Part shown: positions 47,705 through 58,694 of the stretch, piece after piece
How the letters are laid out: each line of letters opens with the position of its first letter
Numbering within the stretch: position 1 is the stretch's first letter
Assembly (NCBI RefSeq): GCF_030253575.1
Contig: NC_080559.1
Span: 26,128,501-26,192,500 of the forward strand
Reading direction: 5' to 3'
DNA from: Rhododendron vialii
Lineage: Eukaryota > Streptophyta > Magnoliopsida > Ericales > Ericaceae
Length of the DNA stretch: 64,000 nt
Made by a program: the position numbers and the translations under genes
Notes under the pieces: model-generated
Database searches by the model: none
Seen by the model: only the letters and a program-made list of their open reading frames with translations
What the model was told of the DNA's origin: nothing

Positions 47705-48246
47705 AAAATTTTCACTTCGGAACAAAAGTTCTCAACGGATCCATGACTAAGAGAAGCCCAAAACTATTGGGATTTGTCCCACATCGATTAAATATCTCCT
47801 CCAAACTAGTAGCCAATTGGTTTGGAGTTGGATGCTTTAACATGGTATCAAAGCTAGAGTTTCGGAGGCTTTTCCCCTTTGTTTGTGCCATAGTTGCACT
47901 TTATTTCATTGTGATTCGTGTGTTCCGAATCCTTTGTTGACCTCTCCACGTGCGAGTCAGGGGTTGCACGTGCGGGGGAGTATTGGGATTTGTCCCACAT
48001 CGATTAAATATCTCCTCCAAAACTAGTAGCCAATTGGTTTGGAGTTGAATGCTTTAACAAAAACATCGATGCGGGCAAAAATTAGGACCACAAAAGTATA
48101 CCCTTTGCACAATCTCATACTGTCCACATGCTAACCTGCTACTATACTTCCAGCAATCATTTGTGAAACTGAGGCCTTCGTTTTTGTTGTTATTGCCATT
48201 GCAAACTGAGGCCTTCGTTTTCTTTGTGCCGTTTGTCTGAATGGGT
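47705..48246 (-). pseudogene. STP exon 3 relic interrupted by a TRIM
   Basis: On either side of the TRIM, the sequence aligns with STP exon 3 on the minus strand. 47725-47764 parallels the [10 protein letters not shown] region of copy C. 48060-48246 parallels AAAATTAGGACCACAA-AG, TATACCCTTTGC and the later TATTGCCATTGC-AACTGAGGCC-T block. Internal segments are missing and many bases differ, so it is an old fragment of a further copy. Confidence 0.6.
47765..48059 (+). mobile_element. TRIM (terminal-repeat retrotransposon in miniature)
   Basis: A 295-bp element. LTRs of 78-79 bp (47765-47842 and 47981-48059) share TATTGGGATTTGTCCCACAT and GGTTTGGAGTTG, differing by one indel and one base. TGGTATCAAAGC at 47843-47854 is a Met-tRNA-type primer site. 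TGCGGGGGAG just before 47981 is the polypurine tract. The target duplication AAAAC is at 47760-47764 and 48060-48064. It has no coding capacity, as usual for TRIMs, and looks fairly recent. Confidence 0.85.
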
Positions 48247-48727
48247 GGTGGGTTAATTACTTTCGGTTATTCGGTATCTCATTTCCTGACCCCTTTTTTT
48301 TTTCAGCAAATATTTCCCGACCCTTTACAGCATCAACACTGGCTTTTCATCATTGTTGCTCCACCAGACCATGCCTTCTTTATTGTTTCAATTCCACAAT
48401 CTTTCTCGCATATTCGCCTATAATCTGTCATGAACAGTTTTCCTTTTTCAACTACTCCAAACATTCCAAATGCTAACCACATATCAGTTCTTACACCCAT
48501 TTTTCAAAATGCTAAAGAGTTTTCACCATCACCCCTTGTGTCACAAATGGCTATGCAAACAACACTAGTAAAAGGCCTCTGATAATTACTCGGAAGAATT
48601 TAACACTTATTTGTTCTTAGACTGTGAGATACTATTTCTTTGGACTCTAAAGTATTTGCACCAAACCATCAACTAAATAAGAAAACAATATTGCTTTAGT
48701 GACTTTATTAGAAAAAATCATTGTTGT

Positions 48728-48880
48728 TAGACTAGTATGCTCATTTACCGCCTATCGGCCACTCTCGAGACACTCCTCTCTCACAAGCAATGGGCTCCAC
48801 ACATCTGCGGGCTCCGCTGCTCGTGAGAGAGGAGTGTATGGGGAGTGGCCGAAAAACGTGTTTGTAGCATGATAGTATTA
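48728..48880. mobile_element. Foldback MITE next to the 3' end of STP copy D
   Basis: CGGCCACTCTCGAGACACTC with CTCTCTCAC on the left is complementary to GTGAGAGAGGAGTG and GGGAGTGGCCG on the right. The outer arms TTAGACTAGTATGCTC and GTAGCATGATAGTATTA also pair. It ends 1 bp before the TAA of copy D, so it lies in the 3' untranslated region. Confidence 0.65.
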
Positions 48881-48881
48881 C

Positions 48882-51800
48882 TTATTCCTCCATTTTGCTC
48901 GCATCATACTCCTCCCCCACAACTCTCTTCCAAAACCAGTGTTCCCTCCACACTCTACCCATCTGTTCCATCGGCACATTCTTAGTCTCCGGCAAAAACA
49001 AGTAAACAAACACTGTCATCACCGCCACCCACCCCCCGAAAAAGAAGAAAATCCCAGACTTGAAATGGCAAAGCATAGCCAAAAAAGTCTGAGCCACAAC
49101 AAAGGTGAACAAAAAATTCACAGCCACGTTGATGCTCTGCCCCGCCGACCGTATTTCCAGCGGGAAGATCTCGCTGGGAATCAACCACCCCAACGGACCC
49201 CACGACCACCCAAACCCTGCAACGTAAACGCATATCAAAACCAGGACCAAAACGGCATACCCTTCGCTCACCCCACCATGGTCCCCCAACTGAGTTGCTA
49301 GTACCACTCCGATCATTACTTGTGACGCCAACATTTGAATTCCCCCGACCAAAAGCAAAACTCTCCTCCCAAGCTTATCAACGATCAACATGGATATGAA
49401 CGTGGACCCGGTACCCACCACTCCCGTCACAACCGATGACATCAGCGAAGCACTTTCGCCAATACCCATCGTCCGAAAAACAAGGGGAGCGTAAAACGCA
49501 ATCACGTTGATGCCAGTGACTTGTTGTAAAAAGGGTATTGCTATTGCCATGACCAACTGAGGCCGGTATTTTTTCTGAATGATTTTTTTGAATGGGTGTT
49601 TGATGTTTTTCGAGATTTCGCTAGCTTTGATAAGGTCGTCTAGTTCCGCTTGGACGTCTTGGGTGCCTCTGATTCGTTGTAGCATCGATTTGGCCGTCTG
49701 GGGATCGGTGTTTTGTTGGATTAGGCTGTTGGGTGTTTCGGGGAGGAAGAGGGCGCCGAGAGTTAGGATCAAAGCGGGGACTGCTGCCATGGCTAAGGAG
49801 ATCCTCCAACCCCAGCCGCCTTTGATCTTTTGTGTGCCGTAGTTGATGAGGTTTGCTGAGAGAGCACCGATGCCGACGCTGAATTGGAAGCCATTGTTGA
49901 TTGCTCCTCTGTATCTTGGTGGAGCCATTTCTGAGAGATATAGTGGCACTGACTGAAAATCAGCAAGAGCAATGTGATCACATGATATGAAACATGAAAA
50001 GTTGATTAATTTCCACAAGAAAACGGCTATAGTAGTTTGTTCGGATAGTTTTTCTTTTCTGTTTTCTACTTTCTGTTTCCATTTTTATAACGTTGGCAGC
50101 CCAGAAATTTTACGATGGTGCAAACACTTTCAATTTAAAAGCTAGAAAAACTTCAAGCTCAACAGCAAGTGTTGTACCAGAAATCACAAATAATCCGTTT
50201 GGCATAAGAATTTCTTAAACTGTCAGGGAAGTTTTTCATAAAACCTATTGAGTATTACGAAATCCAGGAACAGTAGGTTCTGGACACAGATGATGAAGTC
50301 TGTATGGACAGATTCGTGTGCACAAATTCGCACACAAATGTGTATGGAGTTGTCAGGTTCACGTGCACCTACAAATAACGAGTAACCCACGTGCATTGAA
50401 CGGTTTCAGACACATCTTTGTGAAAATCTTTGCACATAAGTCTGTATGTATAGGAGGCTCATTCCAAATTTGTAAAAACTGATTTCGTGCAGAAATGGGC
50501 AAACAGAAAGGAGAAAACAGAAACTGACAAATGAAAACAATTCAAACGGACTGTCAATAGCATACCTGGTTTGCAAAGCCAACACCAACACCGAGCAAGA
50601 CGCGGCCACAGATTAGCATGTAGACATTTAAAGCTGCGCCACCAAGGGCTGCCCCTGCAAGGAATGCAGCTCCTCCGATGAGGATTGAGGGTTTGCGCCC
50701 AAAAGCTTTGGTGACGGATGAGGCAAAGAAGGAAGCAATGAGGCCAGCCACATAGAGGGAGGATGTGAATGAGGTCAACAACTGGCTGTCAAATTTGCAG
50801 TAGTTGCTAATCTTGGTGTCTTCTTTCATCTTTGTGTTCACTTCTGGGAAGAATTTCTTCAGGAATGGTTCCATTGAGGTCACTCCACCTTCACAATTTC
50901 AATTCCACTTCTCAATATTATTGTGAACCTTTTCATTAATGCATTGTATAATCATGTAATGGTATTATGCATACCAACAAATTATGGCAGAAAAACAATT
51001 GCAACTAGCAATCATTAGTTTTTATCCCCTTTTGCAGCATAAAAACTACTAAGCATCTTGTGGCATTTTGATGCAAAAGGACTGGATGCCATAGTTGCCA
51101 GAGTCGCACGCTTCCCAATTCGATTCGCGAATCACACACAAACGATACGAATCTATAGATGAACCAAGGTGTATATAAAATCGGTGGTGAATTGCAGGAT
51201 TCGCGGTTCGATTTGCTATTCAATTCACGATTCACAAAAAAACGATACGAATCTTAGGTGAATCGAGGTTAATCACAATTGTTGCATTTGCCTAAAGTGA
51301 ACCCACTTTTGCGGTTTTGCCTTCATATTTTTTATAAAAAGTCAAGAATATAAGATAATACACTGTTATAAGATAAACTTCAGTATTAGCTCCCTGCTTC
51401 CCATTTGGTTGTGCTAGTTTTTCAAATTTCCCATTTCACGAAAAAAATAAAAGAAAAGAAACACAGGTCACTAGAAATTCATTTATGTTTCCGCCTTCAA
51501 AATTAGTGAAAACTCGGTATACCGGCCTTATGACTGACTCATGCATGAATTATTCATTAGCATTGCTACATACACACCCACCGACCACGCCTCCAATCTC
51601 ACCCGTCTCGCATATTGGGCCCCACAAAGAGCCTATGCCAAACAAGAGGCTAAAACATGTGCACTATTCAACAAATGTGGGTAAAAGGCTTTTGAGGCCT
51701 AACCTGTTTGGTGTTAGTCAATTCTTAAAGGATTAAATACACATTCCCCATTTTCTGAGTTAGGTTCTGTTTGGGAGCCAAATTAATTCATCTTGCATTT

Positions 51801-52160
51801 TTGAAAATTGGCTGTTTGGGAGCTAGTTGGGAAATGGATTATCATAACTGAACTGGATAATGCAAAATCAAAAATCATCCAGACTGATTAATCATACTTT
51901 CACACACAAAACTTTTGTGCAAAATTTATTCTGCACATATTGTGCAAGCACTTCTACAAATTCACATTATAATTAGGCAGATGCTAAAAGTGAAGGGGGT
52001 TGAAGAAAGACCAGTAGAGACCTGAAATTCCAATATCGTAGCCGAAAATAACTCCTCCCATGGCAGCCATCATGCAAGATAACACCACAAATAAAGTCAT
52101 CCTCCCATTGTATTCCCCTGCTGCACCTTGATCACTCCCTATTGCTATTCCCATTGCCAT
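48882..52160 (-). CDS. HEX6: Monosaccharide/H+ symporter, HEX6-like (STP copy D), intact
   Basis: Plasma-membrane hexose/proton importer of the major facilitator superfamily. Exons 52160-52022, 50888-50566 and 49952-48882 have GT/AG junctions and total 1533 nt, giving 510 residues, the family length. Key residues fall at the same numbers I recall for the Arabidopsis STP10 structure: Asp42 (GYDIGISG) and Arg142 (CGRVLLGVG) for proton coupling, Cys77 (NYCKFDS) and Cys449 (MLCHFKSG) for the Lid disulfide, Gln177 (GFQFSVG) and Asn433 for sugar contact. QQVTGIN is at 297-303. [15 protein letters not shown] and [19 protein letters not shown] are typical. The start [12 protein letters not shown] was chosen by family; an upstream in-frame stretch is only (CT)n(CA)n repeat. 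It is the most complete copy of the array. HEX6 similarity is from memory of the castor protein. Confidence 0.93.
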
Positions 52161-52163
52161 AAG

Positions 52164-52165
52164 TT

Positions 52166-52224
<59 letters not shown>
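52164..52224. repeat. (GT)n(GA)n compound microsatellite in the 5' leader of STP copy D
   Basis: About 13 GT units followed by about 17 GA units begin 4 nt upstream of the ATG at 52160. In the transcript this is a (CU)n(CA)n leader, which might affect translation and is likely to vary in length. Confidence 0.9.
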
Positions 52225-52227
<3 letters not shown>

Positions 52228-53427
52228 AACTTCAAAGATGAAAAATGAGAGGGAGACAGAGCAGTCCAACATGGCTGCTAGAGATCAGAATCCCCATATA
52301 GTGGTCATGGGATAAAAACAAAAATGGCTCAACTAGTTGGACCTTTTGAGTAGCATGTGGGTGTTGAATAATTGAGTTGGAAGCTTTGTAGTCTTAATAA
52401 TAAAAAAGAATCTAACTTGAGGAATCAAAACTAAAATATGATGATACTGTTAAAACATAGACTTTGAACTAAGAAGTTTTTATTATTATAACTGGATGTC
52501 TAAGCCAGTTTGCTCGCACCTCGACTTATTCCCGAGTCTTGTAGTTAACGGCCGAGCAAACTCTCCAGTGGCCTTAAGATTTGGAATGTTTGGACTCCAT
52601 AAAATTTGAACATACAACCTCAGGAAGGACATGATTATTTGCTTCGGCCAAACTACGGGCTTGACCCGTGAACAGGCCCAATCTAAGAAGGCTTAAACTT
52701 TGTAACTGAGTGTTTCTATGGGCCGAATATATCTGTTGTGTTCTAGATTAAATCTATCTATTGCTAAGTTTTCGGGCTTTTTTTTGGATCCATGTTAAAC
52801 TGGACTCCAGACATAGCAGAAGCTTGATATATTTTCCAATGGGCTTTTTCTTTTCGTAAACAATTGAAAACATTTTGATGGAATTCCTTTGTGCACAATG
52901 AAAATTTCTTCTACTTGGGATTAAGAATTACTAAACTATGAACATTTCACATGTTCTCTACAAACTTTTACTAATCTCTTTTAATTTATACCTAACTCTG
53001 GTTGAGCCATGTACTTGATTCAGACAATCACTTAATTTTCCACACCTTTTGATACAGTAAAATAACGTTTCACACCGCTTTTCATGCCTTGTTATACACA
53101 GCTAATATTATTTTGATAACTCAGGTGTCTGGGCCACTTTACTTGCACCTTGACTAATCTCGGGAGACCAAGCTCACCGCCCGCTTGCGGGAATCCCAAA
53201 GAAAGTAATAGCAATTGAGAGATTTCCAATCTGACACCTTAAGAGGAAGCAAATCTTTAAGTTTCAGGTCTTAACCACTAAGCCAACCCCTTGGGGTTAT
53301 ACATAGAAAATTTGCATTTTACTTTAGACCATAATTTGGATAAACCTGACCTTCAGCTGAAATTAATCCATGTGACTTGCCTCAGCTTCAAGGGCACTAA
53401 CATAAACATATGCATGCATGTATTACC
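52225..53427. other. Intergenic region between STP copy D and expansin 1
   Basis: No exon is present. From about 52640 onward it is matched by the region upstream of expansin 2 (for example CAGACATAGCAGAAGCTT at about 52811 and 56811), so it belongs to the duplicated expansin unit. Confidence 0.6.
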
Positions 53428-53435
53428 CTATAAAT
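53428..53435 (+). promoter_or_regulatory. TATA box of expansin 1
   Basis: CTATAAAT lies 84 nt upstream of the ATG. The RY-type palindrome TGCATGCATG precedes it at 53411-53420. Both are conserved at the same spacing in expansin 2, which supports a functional core promoter. Confidence 0.7.
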
Positions 53436-53518
53436 GCCAGTGAAATTTTGTAACAACGGTATCCGAAAACAATATTTCGTAGGGTTTGCAAAATTACAAC
53501 AGTTTTTGGGAAACTAAA

Positions 53519-53752
53519 ATGGCTACTAACAATGCATATCACTTGCCACACCTCTTTGTCTCGTGTTTACTAACTACTTTGTTTTGCTTCTGTGAGTTCT
53601 GCTACTGTTTCCACCCCAAACAAGCTATGAATTTGTCAACTGCGGCGGTCGAATGGTCACCTGCAGAAATTCCGAAGTACCAAAAGAAAAGAAAATGGTC
53701 GCCCGCTGGTGCAACTTGGTACGGCAGTCCTGATGGAGCTGGAAGTGATGGT

Positions 53753-53800
<48 letters not shown>

Positions 53801-54193
53801 TGGATTGGTATTAATTTGTATTTTGGTAATGCATGCAATTATGCATCCAGCCAAGGAAGGATTAAGGGGCGGATGAGTGTGGGTAACCGCTACTGAAGTT
53901 TCAAAAATTCTTTAGAACTGTAGTGGTTTTTTTCTCAAATTATCAAAATTACACAAGTTCGCTCACTCAACGTTAACAAAGATATCTAACACTCCCCGTC
54001 CAAGATATTTTTGAGAAATTCAATGATCGATCGTCCTCCTAAGATTGTCCTATTCATATACCAAAGAAAATTTAACACTCTTCAATTTTCTACCTTTTAG
54101 AATGGACATAGGTTGTATGCATCTACATTTAAGTACAACCATACTTTTATAATTGTATGTTTTTTCGAAAATATCTACAATAGTAGTTTGTAG

Positions 54194-54224
<31 letters not shown>

Positions 54225-55849
54225 TCAAATATTGGTATCACCTTTCATATGTGTCTACAAAAAAAATAATATTCGTCAAATACTCAATGTTGAAATCCTG
54301 CGTCCGTTGTTGAAATCCTGCATTCGTTGTTGAAATCCTGCGTCTGTCCTTACATGCAGGAGGAGCTTGTGGATATGGAGATGCAGTGTCAAAGCCTCCT
54401 TTCAATTCCATGATTACAGCTATTAGCCCATCTCTCTACAAATCCGGCAAAGGATGTGGAGCTTGTTACCAGGTATAAATACAATCTCAATTAAGTTCCT
54501 AAAATACAACCAATTAATGTACGGATATATTTCTTATGCTGTCTATAGAAGGTCACAAAAGTGAAAAAATATTGAGTGCAACGCTGACACCATCTTATGG
54601 AGCTTCATACACAAACAGCAGTACTCCAAGAAATTTGGATCTGTACAATCATTCATTAACATTCTAATGCAATATTTGTATCAATTAATGAGTACTCCTG
54701 GGATCATATCTTAACTAGGTGAAATGTACGACGAACCCGTCGTGTTCAGGCAATCCGGTGAGGGTGGTGGTAACAGATCTTTGCCCCGGAGGCCCCTGCG
54801 TGCCGGAGTCGATTCATTTTGATCTAAGTGGGACTGCATTTGGTGCCTTAGCAAAGCCTGGTGAACAAGACAAGCTCCGTGGTGCAGGAGTCCTGCAAAT
54901 TGAACATGCACGGCAAGTACTTTTACATGCTGAGAAAACTAAATAAAGATCAATAGGAAAATAATGGTTCATGATGTGTTTTGATAATTAATACCCGTCA
55001 ATGACATTTTCAACATTAACAAATATTCTCAACATGTCATTGACGGGTATTAATTATTAAAACACTTTCTGAGCTATCATTTTCCCAAGATCAATTGAAC
55101 ATAAATCAACGAAAACGACTTAGAGACAACTTTCATGCCAATAAAAAAAAAAAAGGAAGACAACTTTCATGCTGCCAAAATAGGAATACAAATTCTCCTT
55201 GTCCTATCGGTCTTTTTAACGCTTTCAGCCAAATCAAACTTCTCAATTTAATAATGCAGTCTTTCCTTAAACTCTATACCATCATAAAACTCATGATTCC
55301 AAACTGTAACTGTCTCATCACTCTGAATTAACTTTTTTTCTATACAAATAGTCAGTTTGTTAATCATTTTTCAAAAACTTATAAAAACTAATAACAACCA
55401 AACAAGGTGAAACATGTCTTTTCAAATGGTAACCCCTTCTATTGATAAATTAAATGTCTCATTCACCTCATAAGGTTTGTTTTTTTTTTTTGTGTGCTTC
55501 TTCTAGTGTTCCATGCGATTACGCAGGAACTACCATAGCCTTCCGGGTTGACCCGGGGTCGAACCCTTACTACTTCGCGGTAGCACCTCAATTCGAAGAG
55601 GCGGATGGTGATCTTGCTAGCGTTGATCTAAAGGAAGCTACGTCAACTACTGCTGGACCAGATGAATGGAAACCCATGCAGCAATCTTGGGGTGCTGTTT
55701 GGAAGCTCGAATCCGGGTCGGCATTACAAGCTCCTTTTTCTATCCGGTTGACGTCCGGTAACACCGGCAGGATCCTCGTGGCAAACGACGTGATACCAGC
55801 TGGTTGGCAGCCTGGTGCTATTTATCCATCCTTGGTTAACTACCTTTGA
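53519..55849 (+). CDS. Beta-expansin 1, complete
   Basis: A secreted cell-wall-loosening protein. Exons 53519-53750, 54360-54472, 54719-54912 and 55507-55849 total 882 nt, giving 293 residues. A signal peptide of about 29 residues ([20 protein letters not shown]) is followed by a spacer. The double-psi barrel domain has [20 protein letters not shown] and the [16 protein letters not shown] motif. The C-terminal CBM63 domain runs from [14 protein letters not shown] to [15 protein letters not shown], with [10 protein letters not shown]. Introns 1 and 2 are GT-AG. Intron 3 has a GC donor (CACG|GCAAGT, 54913), which expansin 2 shares. Compared with expansin 2 the protein has 15 extra residues (about [14 protein letters not shown]) before the barrel, which repeat a WSPA motif. 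AATAAAG near 55911 may be the poly(A) signal. Subfamily EXPB is clear; the exact orthologue is not. Confidence 0.93.
53757..53794. repeat. (GA)n microsatellite at the start of expansin 1 intron 1
   Basis: About 19 GA units start 6 nt after the donor GT. Expansin 2 has the same tract at the same place, so it predates their duplication. Confidence 0.95.
54976..55065. mobile_element. 90-bp hairpin MITE in intron 3 of expansin 1
   Basis: GTGTTTTGATAATTAATACC and CGTCAATGACAT are mirrored by ATGTCATTGACG and GGTATTAATTATTAAAACAC, with a loop of about 25 nt. Expansin 2 lacks it at this site, so it inserted after the duplication or was lost from the other copy. Confidence 0.75.
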
Positions 55850-57682
55850 TTTGGGATTCGGATGCAGAATTCGTACTTGGTGGTTGTTTGCGAGAATCGA
55901 ATTATGTAAACAATAAAGTGGTGATTGTGTGGTTTAGACTAAAATAATAATAATAATAATGCATGTAAGCTACAAGATGTAGCTGCTTTTTTTCTCCAAA
56001 TTAATTAATGAAATAGTCTCCATATATATTTATGATAGATTTTCCATCCCAACCTATCAACAACGGTGCTACGCCTACCGCACGGTTTTACCGCTCTTTT
56101 TCACTGTCCGTTTTGACAATCAATGGTTCACATTTAAAAAAATTCAATTGAGTGCGGTGGAGTAAGATAAAGAGGGGTGGGCGCATAGACTTTTCGATTA
56201 AGTAAAGCCTTACAATGTGGTACTAAGAAACATGATGCAGGGAGTGTACATGTCTGTATATGGAGGATAATCGAAGCAGCAAGGATAATCACAAATGCGT
56301 ACCAAACAAAATACTATAACAAAATTTACGACTTGTTCAAAACTTGAAAAGGAAAAGGAAAATGAACAGCTTGAGATTTCTTTCGCCTTGGCCACAATAC
56401 ACACCTTGCCAGATATTGATGATTAGGGGTGGAAATTTTGAACACGACTCATTGACACAACACAAATTTATTAACACGAAGTTAGATGGTTTTAGTCGTT
56501 CATTTTTTGACATGAACACAATCTGGCCCGGAACACGAAGTTAGATGGTTTCAGTCGTTCACTTATTTGCTTTGACCAAACCCTTGGGGTTGACTTTGAA
56601 TTAAGAAGTTGGAGAAATTGTACTCCTAACTAAATTGAAGAAAATACTATGGGTCTGACCCGTGAAGGTCAGGCCCAATCTAAAAAGGTTTACACTGTAT
56701 AACTGCGTGTTGTATGGGCTGAATATACCCAATGCATGTGTTCTAGATTGAAACTATCTATTGTTAAGCTTTAGGGCTTTTTGTTGATCCATGTTAAACT
56801 GGACTCCAGACATAGCAGAAGCTTAATATGTTTTCCAATGGGCTTTTCTTTTCGTAAACAATTGAAAACATTTTGATGGAATTTCTCTGTGCACAATGAA
56901 AACTTATTGTACTTGGGATTAAGAATTACTAACTATGAACATTTCACATGTTATCTACAAATATTTACTAATTTCATTTAATTTATACCCAACTCTAGTT
57001 GAGCCATGTTCTTGATTCCGACAGTAACTTAATTTTCCACACTTTTTTTTTACAGTAAAAAGACGTTTCGCACCTCTTGTCAGGCCATGTTATACATAGC
57101 TAATACTCCCTCAGTTTCATAATATTTGTTCGGTTCGCAAAATGGATACGTAAAAATAATACTACTTTTATAAGAAAAGTTGAAAAAAAATTCAACAATT
57201 TACTCGATCTCTATGAGTTCTTTTAACTTATAAAAAAAATTTAAATTTTTTTTGAAAGAAATGCATTATTTTTGAGACCTCGTTTTACAGACTAGACAAA
57301 CATTATGGGACGGAGGGAGTATGTTTTTTTTGATAACTCATGCATCGGATTTAGCTTCCTCGACTACTTTTGGGGACCAATCTCACGGCTCACTTGCAGG
57401 GGTTCCAATTAAAGTCAGAACAAATTAAGTTCTGTATGTATTGGCTCCAAAGGAGTTGATAGCACTTGAGATGTTTCAAACCTAACCTTAAGAGAAAGCA
57501 AACCGGTCCCAGCCCTAAGTTTTAGGCCTTGACCAGCCAACCCTTGGGGTTATGCATAGCTAATATATATGCATTGTACAATTGGTATAATTTGGATAAA
57601 CCTAACATTCAGCTGGAATTAATCCATGTGACTTGCCTTAGCTTCAGGGCACTAATATAAACAGATGCATGCATGGATCATC
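55850..57682. other. Intergenic region between expansins 1 and 2
   Basis: It contains the 3' flank of gene 1 (repeated after gene 2), a Stowaway MITE at 57106-57319 and the upstream region of gene 2. No exon is seen. Confidence 0.6.
57106..57319. mobile_element. Stowaway MITE (Tc1/mariner type)
   Basis: CTCCCTCAGTTTCATAATAT at the left end is complementary to ATTATGGGACGGAGGGAG at the right end. TA flanks both sides (57104-57105, 57320-57321), the Tc1/mariner target duplication. The CTCCCTCxGTxxCATAATA end is the standard Stowaway terminus. Unit 1 of the duplication lacks it. Confidence 0.9.
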
Positions 57683-57690
57683 CTATAAAT
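57683..57690 (+). promoter_or_regulatory. TATA box of expansin 2
   Basis: CTATAAAT lies 87 nt before the ATG, with GATGCATGCATGG (RY-type palindrome) just upstream at about 57664-57676, as in expansin 1. Confidence 0.7.
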
Positions 57691-57776
57691 GCTAGTGAAA
57701 TTTTTGTAACAACGGTATCCAAAAACAATTTCATAGGGTTTGAAAATCTTTAACAGTTTTGGGGAACTAAATTAAA

Positions 57777-57965
57777 ATGGCTACTAATAATGCATATCAC
57801 TTGCCACACCTCTTTGTCTCGTGTTTACTGACTTTATTTTGCTTCTGTGAGTTCTGCTTCTGTTTCCACCCCAAACAAGTTATGAATTTGTCAACTGCGG
57901 CTGACGAATGGTCACTGGCTGGTGCAACTTGGTACGGCAGTCCTGATGGAGCTGAAAGTGATGGT

Positions 57966-58008
<43 letters not shown>

Positions 58009-58602
58009 GTGTGGATTGATGTATCTTGGTAATGTATGCAATTGTGCATCCAGCCAAGGACTGACTAAGGGGCAGATGAGTCCAGGCGACCGCCGTACTG
58101 AAGTTTAAAATTCTTTAGAATCGTTGTACTTTTTTTTCTCAAAAAGATCAAAATTACACAAGTTCGCTCACCCACGTTAACAAAAATATCAAACATTCCC
58201 TGTCCAAGATATTTTTGAGAAATTCAATGATCAAACGTCGTCCTAAGATCTATGCATATAGCTATCAAAATTTAACCCTCTTCAATTTTCTACCTTTCAG
58301 AATGGATATAGGTTGTATCCGTCCACATAAGTATATACCATACTTTTATTATTGTATATTTTTTCGAAAATATCTACGACAGTAGTTGGTGGTTTTTTTT
58401 TTCCAAATATTGGTATCACCTTTCATATGTGGCTACAAATATATATTCCTCCACCTCAATGTTGAAATCCTGCGTCTGTCCTTTAATGCAGGAGGAGCTT
58501 GTGGATATGGAGATGCAGTGTTAAAGCCACCTTTCAATTCCATGATTACAGCTATTAGCCCATCTCTCTACAAATCCGGCAAAGGATGTGGAGTTTGTTA
58601 CC

Positions 58603-58694
<92 letters not shown>

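Larger units (their letters stand above)
52640..56560 (+). repeat. Tandem segmental duplication, expansin unit 1
   Basis: About 3.9 kb including promoter, gene and 3' flank. Unit 2 (about 56640-61620) repeats it in the same order: upstream CAGACATAGCAGAAGCTT and AACATTTCACATGTT blocks, the expansin gene, then GGTGGAGTAAGATAAAGAGG and GGGGTGGAAATTTTGAACAC downstream. A third unit begins near 63530 (AACATTTCACATGTTAAC) and runs off the window. Confidence 0.8.
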
